From assembly GCA_946482045.1 (NCBI GenBank), contig CAMLPZ010000177.1, forward strand, positions 1-8,801: 8,801 nt of DNA. Direction: 5' to 3'. The notes beneath the pieces are model-generated. The model saw nothing but the letters and a program-made list of their open reading frames with translations. It did not search any database and was not told where the DNA came from. The position numbers and the translations under genes were made by a program. Positions 7,167 to 8,801 of the stretch are shown in pieces. How positions within the stretch are numbered: the stretch's first letter is position 1; the number at the start of each line of letters is the position of its first letter. The DNA is from an uncultured Asticcacaulis sp. GTDB lineage: Bacteria; Pseudomonadota; Alphaproteobacteria; Caulobacterales; Caulobacteraceae.

Positions 7167-8471
7167 GTGTCCACGTCTTTGCTGCGTCGCGAACTGAAAT
7201 CGAGGGCGGCGCTTTTGGCCCTTGTCGCGTTGACCGGTCTGGGCGTATCCGTCGGCGCGCTTGCCAAACCGGCCGTCAAGCCGGTCGTCAGCGAAACATT
7301 CAAGAAAGATTCCAAGCAAGCTGCCAAACAGACTGGCAAGGTCCTGGCGACGGGCACCAGTTCTGCCGCGCCTGCCGACCTGCGTGACAGTCCACTTCCG
7401 CCGGCGAAGCGGGATGTCGATGGTCGAATCATCGCCTGCGACGACAAGGACCCGGCTTGGAAAGAACTTCCCGAAGATGTGCGCCGCAACGCCAAGCCGG
7501 GCGAGTGCTATGCGCGGTTGCTGCTGGCGCCGCAAAGCGAAGTCTATACTGAGCAGGTGATGGTCACGCCCGAACGCGTGGAAAAGCGCGTCCTGCCGGC
7601 GCAGTATCGCACCATCGAAAAAGAGGTCATGGTGAAGCCCGAGCGCATTGAGCGCCGGGTCATTCCAGCTGTCGTGACGACGCGTATGGAAACCGAAGTC
7701 GTCCGCGAAGCCAGCTTCCGCGAGGAGATCATTCCCGCCCGCTACGAGGTTCGCGTCGAGCAGGTCATGGTGTCTCCCGCCCGCCAGGAGTGGGTGAAGA
7801 CCGAAGGCGAGCCGATCGATGCGCCGCTGGTGACACCAGGCGATCACCGTCCGGTGCGTTACCGCGAAGATGGGTACCTGGCGTGGCCGGGCAAGGAGCC
7901 CCAGCGCGTCGAGGCCGACGAAGAGGGGCGCCGCTACCTCGACAACGGCAATCCGCCGGCCGTGTGGTGTCTGAAGGATATTCCGGCCGAATATCGCACC
8001 GAAAAGCGCAAGGTGATGGTCGAGCCCGAACGTGTTCGCCGCATCGAGATCCCGGCCGTCACCCGCCAGGTCAGGCGTCAGGTCGTCGAGCGCCCTGAAC
8101 GCGTCGAGGAATACACGGTCCCGGCCGTCTACGAAAAGCGCCAGGTCAAGGAACTGGTCGCCGAGGAACAGGTCAAGACCTACACCATCCCGGCGGTCTA
8201 CAAGGACGTCGAGAAAACCCGCGTCACCGGCCGCGCCGAAGGCGTCTGGCGCCAGGTCCTGTGCGACCGCAACGCATCGCCCAAGCTGATCATGATGGTT
8301 CAGAAGGCCCTGGCCGCCAAGGGCTACAGCCCCGGCGCCATCGATGGCAATCTGGGACCGCAGACCGTCGCCGCCATGCAGAAGTTCCAGGCCGACAACG
8401 ACCTGCCACAGGGGCAAGTCTCGATCGAAGCCGTGCAGGCCCTGGGCATCAATCCGATCACGCGGGACTAA
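7167..8471 (+). CDS. Secreted 23-residue-repeat protein with C-terminal peptidoglycan-binding domain
   Basis: This exported 434-residue protein is predicted to bind peptidoglycan. A signal peptide has an Arg-rich n-region, a hydrophobic core (14-30) and a probable cleavage after GALA (33). A low-complexity Lys/Ala linker leads to a conserved PGECYARLL segment (111-119). Eight copies of a 23-residue unit follow in two blocks, at 125-147, 148-170, 171-193 and 194 on, then 277-299, 300-322, 323-345 and 346 on. The core pattern is V-M-V-x-P-E-R-V-E then I-P-A-V-Y. Both blocks end in a copy with Trp at position 16 (Trp209, Trp361). Residues 214-276, rich in Gly, Asp and aromatics, link the blocks. 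A PGB_1-type domain (372-427) shows AAKGYSPGAIDGNLGPQTV (383-401) and FQ. It starts with GTG, with GGGG eight bases upstream. The role is unproven; an envelope scaffold or anchor is plausible. Confidence 0.88.
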   Translation: MSTSLLRRELKSRAALLALVALTGLGVSVGALAKPAVKPVVSETFKKDSKQAAKQTGKVLATGTSSAAPADLRDSPLPPAKRDVDGRIIACDDKDPAWKELPEDVRRNAKPGECYARLLLAPQSEVYTEQVMVTPERVEKRVLPAQYRTIEKEVMVKPERIERRVIPAVVTTRMETEVVREASFREEIIPARYEVRVEQVMVSPARQEWVKTEGEPIDAPLVTPGDHRPVRYREDGYLAWPGKEPQRVEADEEGRRYLDNGNPPAVWCLKDIPAEYRTEKRKVMVEPERVRRIEIPAVTRQVRRQVVERPERVEEYTVPAVYEKRQVKELVAEEQVKTYTIPAVYKDVEKTRVTGRAEGVWRQVLCDRNASPKLIMMVQKALAAKGYSPGAIDGNLGPQTVAAMQKFQADNDLPQGQVSIEAVQALGINPITRD

Positions 8472-8484
8472 CCTGCTGACGGAA

Positions 8485-8513
8485 TTGCGCTGGCGGAGCT
8501 ATAGGATGATAAT
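8485..8513 (+). promoter_or_regulatory. Candidate promoter of the ABM-domain gene
   Basis: TTGCGC (8485-8490) and GATAAT (8508-8513) are separated by 17 bp. The -10 matches at 5 of 6 positions. The start would be near 8520, immediately before the GGAGG ribosome binding site (8522-8526). No terminator is visible between the preceding stop codon and this element, so read-through is also possible. Confidence 0.42.
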
Positions 8514-8532
8514 CCAATAGCGGAGGCATGGC

Positions 8533-8801
8533 ATGTACGGACTGATCGGAAGCTTCAAGGCGCATCCGGGCAAGCGCGATGAACTGATCGCGCTGATGAC
8601 CGCCGGCGTCGGCGACATGCCCGGATGCAAGAGCTATGTTGTGGCGAAGGACCCGCAGGACCCGGATGCCATCTGGATCACCGAAGTCTGGGACACGGCC
8701 GAAAGCCACAAGGCGTCGCTTAGCATTCCGGCGGTCGCCGAGACAATCAAGTCGGCAATGCCCTTGATCGCCGGCTTTGGCCAGCATACGGTTACCGAAC
8801 C
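8533..8801 (+). CDS. Antibiotic biosynthesis monooxygenase (ABM)-domain protein, partial
   Basis: The first 89 codons of a small ABM-family protein (YgiN-like quinol monooxygenase group) are present; the end lies beyond the right edge, probably within a few residues, since family members are about 95-105 long. The pattern MYGLIGSFKAHPGKRDELI at the start, then MPGCKSYVVAKD (29-40), AIWITEVWDTAESHKASL (46-63) and a final helix, is the ferredoxin-like fold of these dimeric proteins. Members range from true cofactor-free quinone monooxygenases to proteins of unknown role, so the reaction is not certain. The ATG at 8533 has GGAGG six bases upstream. An ATG five bases earlier (8528) is out of frame and stops after five codons. 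Confidence 0.85.
   Translation, partial: MYGLIGSFKAHPGKRDELIALMTAGVGDMPGCKSYVVAKDPQDPDAIWITEVWDTAESHKASLSIPAVAETIKSAMPLIAGFGQHTVTE

Noticed and set aside
7113..8417. A 434-codon open frame on the minus strand, antisense to the repeat/peptidoglycan-binding gene
   Set aside because: It mirrors the strong third-position GC bias of the sense gene, its product is a Gly/Asp/Leu-rich string with no family pattern, and the sense frame has a signal peptide, repeats and a known domain.

Overview
The window looks like a chromosomal segment of an alphaproteobacterium, most likely in the Caulobacterales (an Asticcacaulis- or Brevundimonas-like organism is a guess). The reasons are the high-GC composition, the separate PurS/PurQ/small-PurL form of FGAM synthase, a DUF1476 gene (F1Fo-ATPase zeta-subunit family, typical of alphaproteobacteria) beside purC, promoter candidates resembling the Caulobacter housekeeping pattern (TTGnCG / GCTANAWC-like), and a GC-rich intergenic palindrome of a kind I associate with this group.

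Layout, read from the right end of the purine cluster. purB (5689-6990, minus) is followed downstream by a ~150-bp palindromic repeat (5527-5677) and a 2-oxoglutarate/Fe(II) oxygenase-like gene (4823-5506, minus). A DUF1476 gene (4487-4813, plus) converges on the oxygenase gene and diverges from the purC-purS-purQ cluster (4231 down to 2552, minus). purC, purS and purQ are tightly packed, with a 1-nt gap and then a 1-nt overlap. A strong intrinsic terminator follows purQ. Next comes a lipoprotein alpha/beta-hydrolase of the TAP-like (S33) peptidase type (1042-2469, minus), and then purL (from 994, minus), which runs off the left edge. To the right of purB, a divergent plus-strand gene (7167-8471) encodes a secreted protein with eight 23-residue repeats and a C-terminal peptidoglycan-binding domain. 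It is followed by the start of an antibiotic-biosynthesis-monooxygenase-type gene (8533 to the right edge).

The metabolic theme is de novo purine synthesis. PurS, PurQ and PurL form FGAM synthase, PurC makes SAICAR, and PurB removes fumarate from SAICAR and from adenylosuccinate. The main oddity is that FGAM synthase is split: purS-purQ ends at a terminator and purL lies beyond an unrelated lipoprotein peptidase gene, apparently with its own possibly leaderless promoter.

I found no mobile-element genes, RNA genes or CRISPR arrays, and nothing I can defend as a wholly new system. The best leads are the terminator/promoter overlap after purQ, the oxygenase that lacks its second iron-binding histidine, the zeta-like protein with an atypical N-terminus, and the duplicated repeat architecture of the secreted protein. 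No stretch above 300 bp lacks a gene; the intergenic regions of 255, 182 and 176 bp are described in the features.
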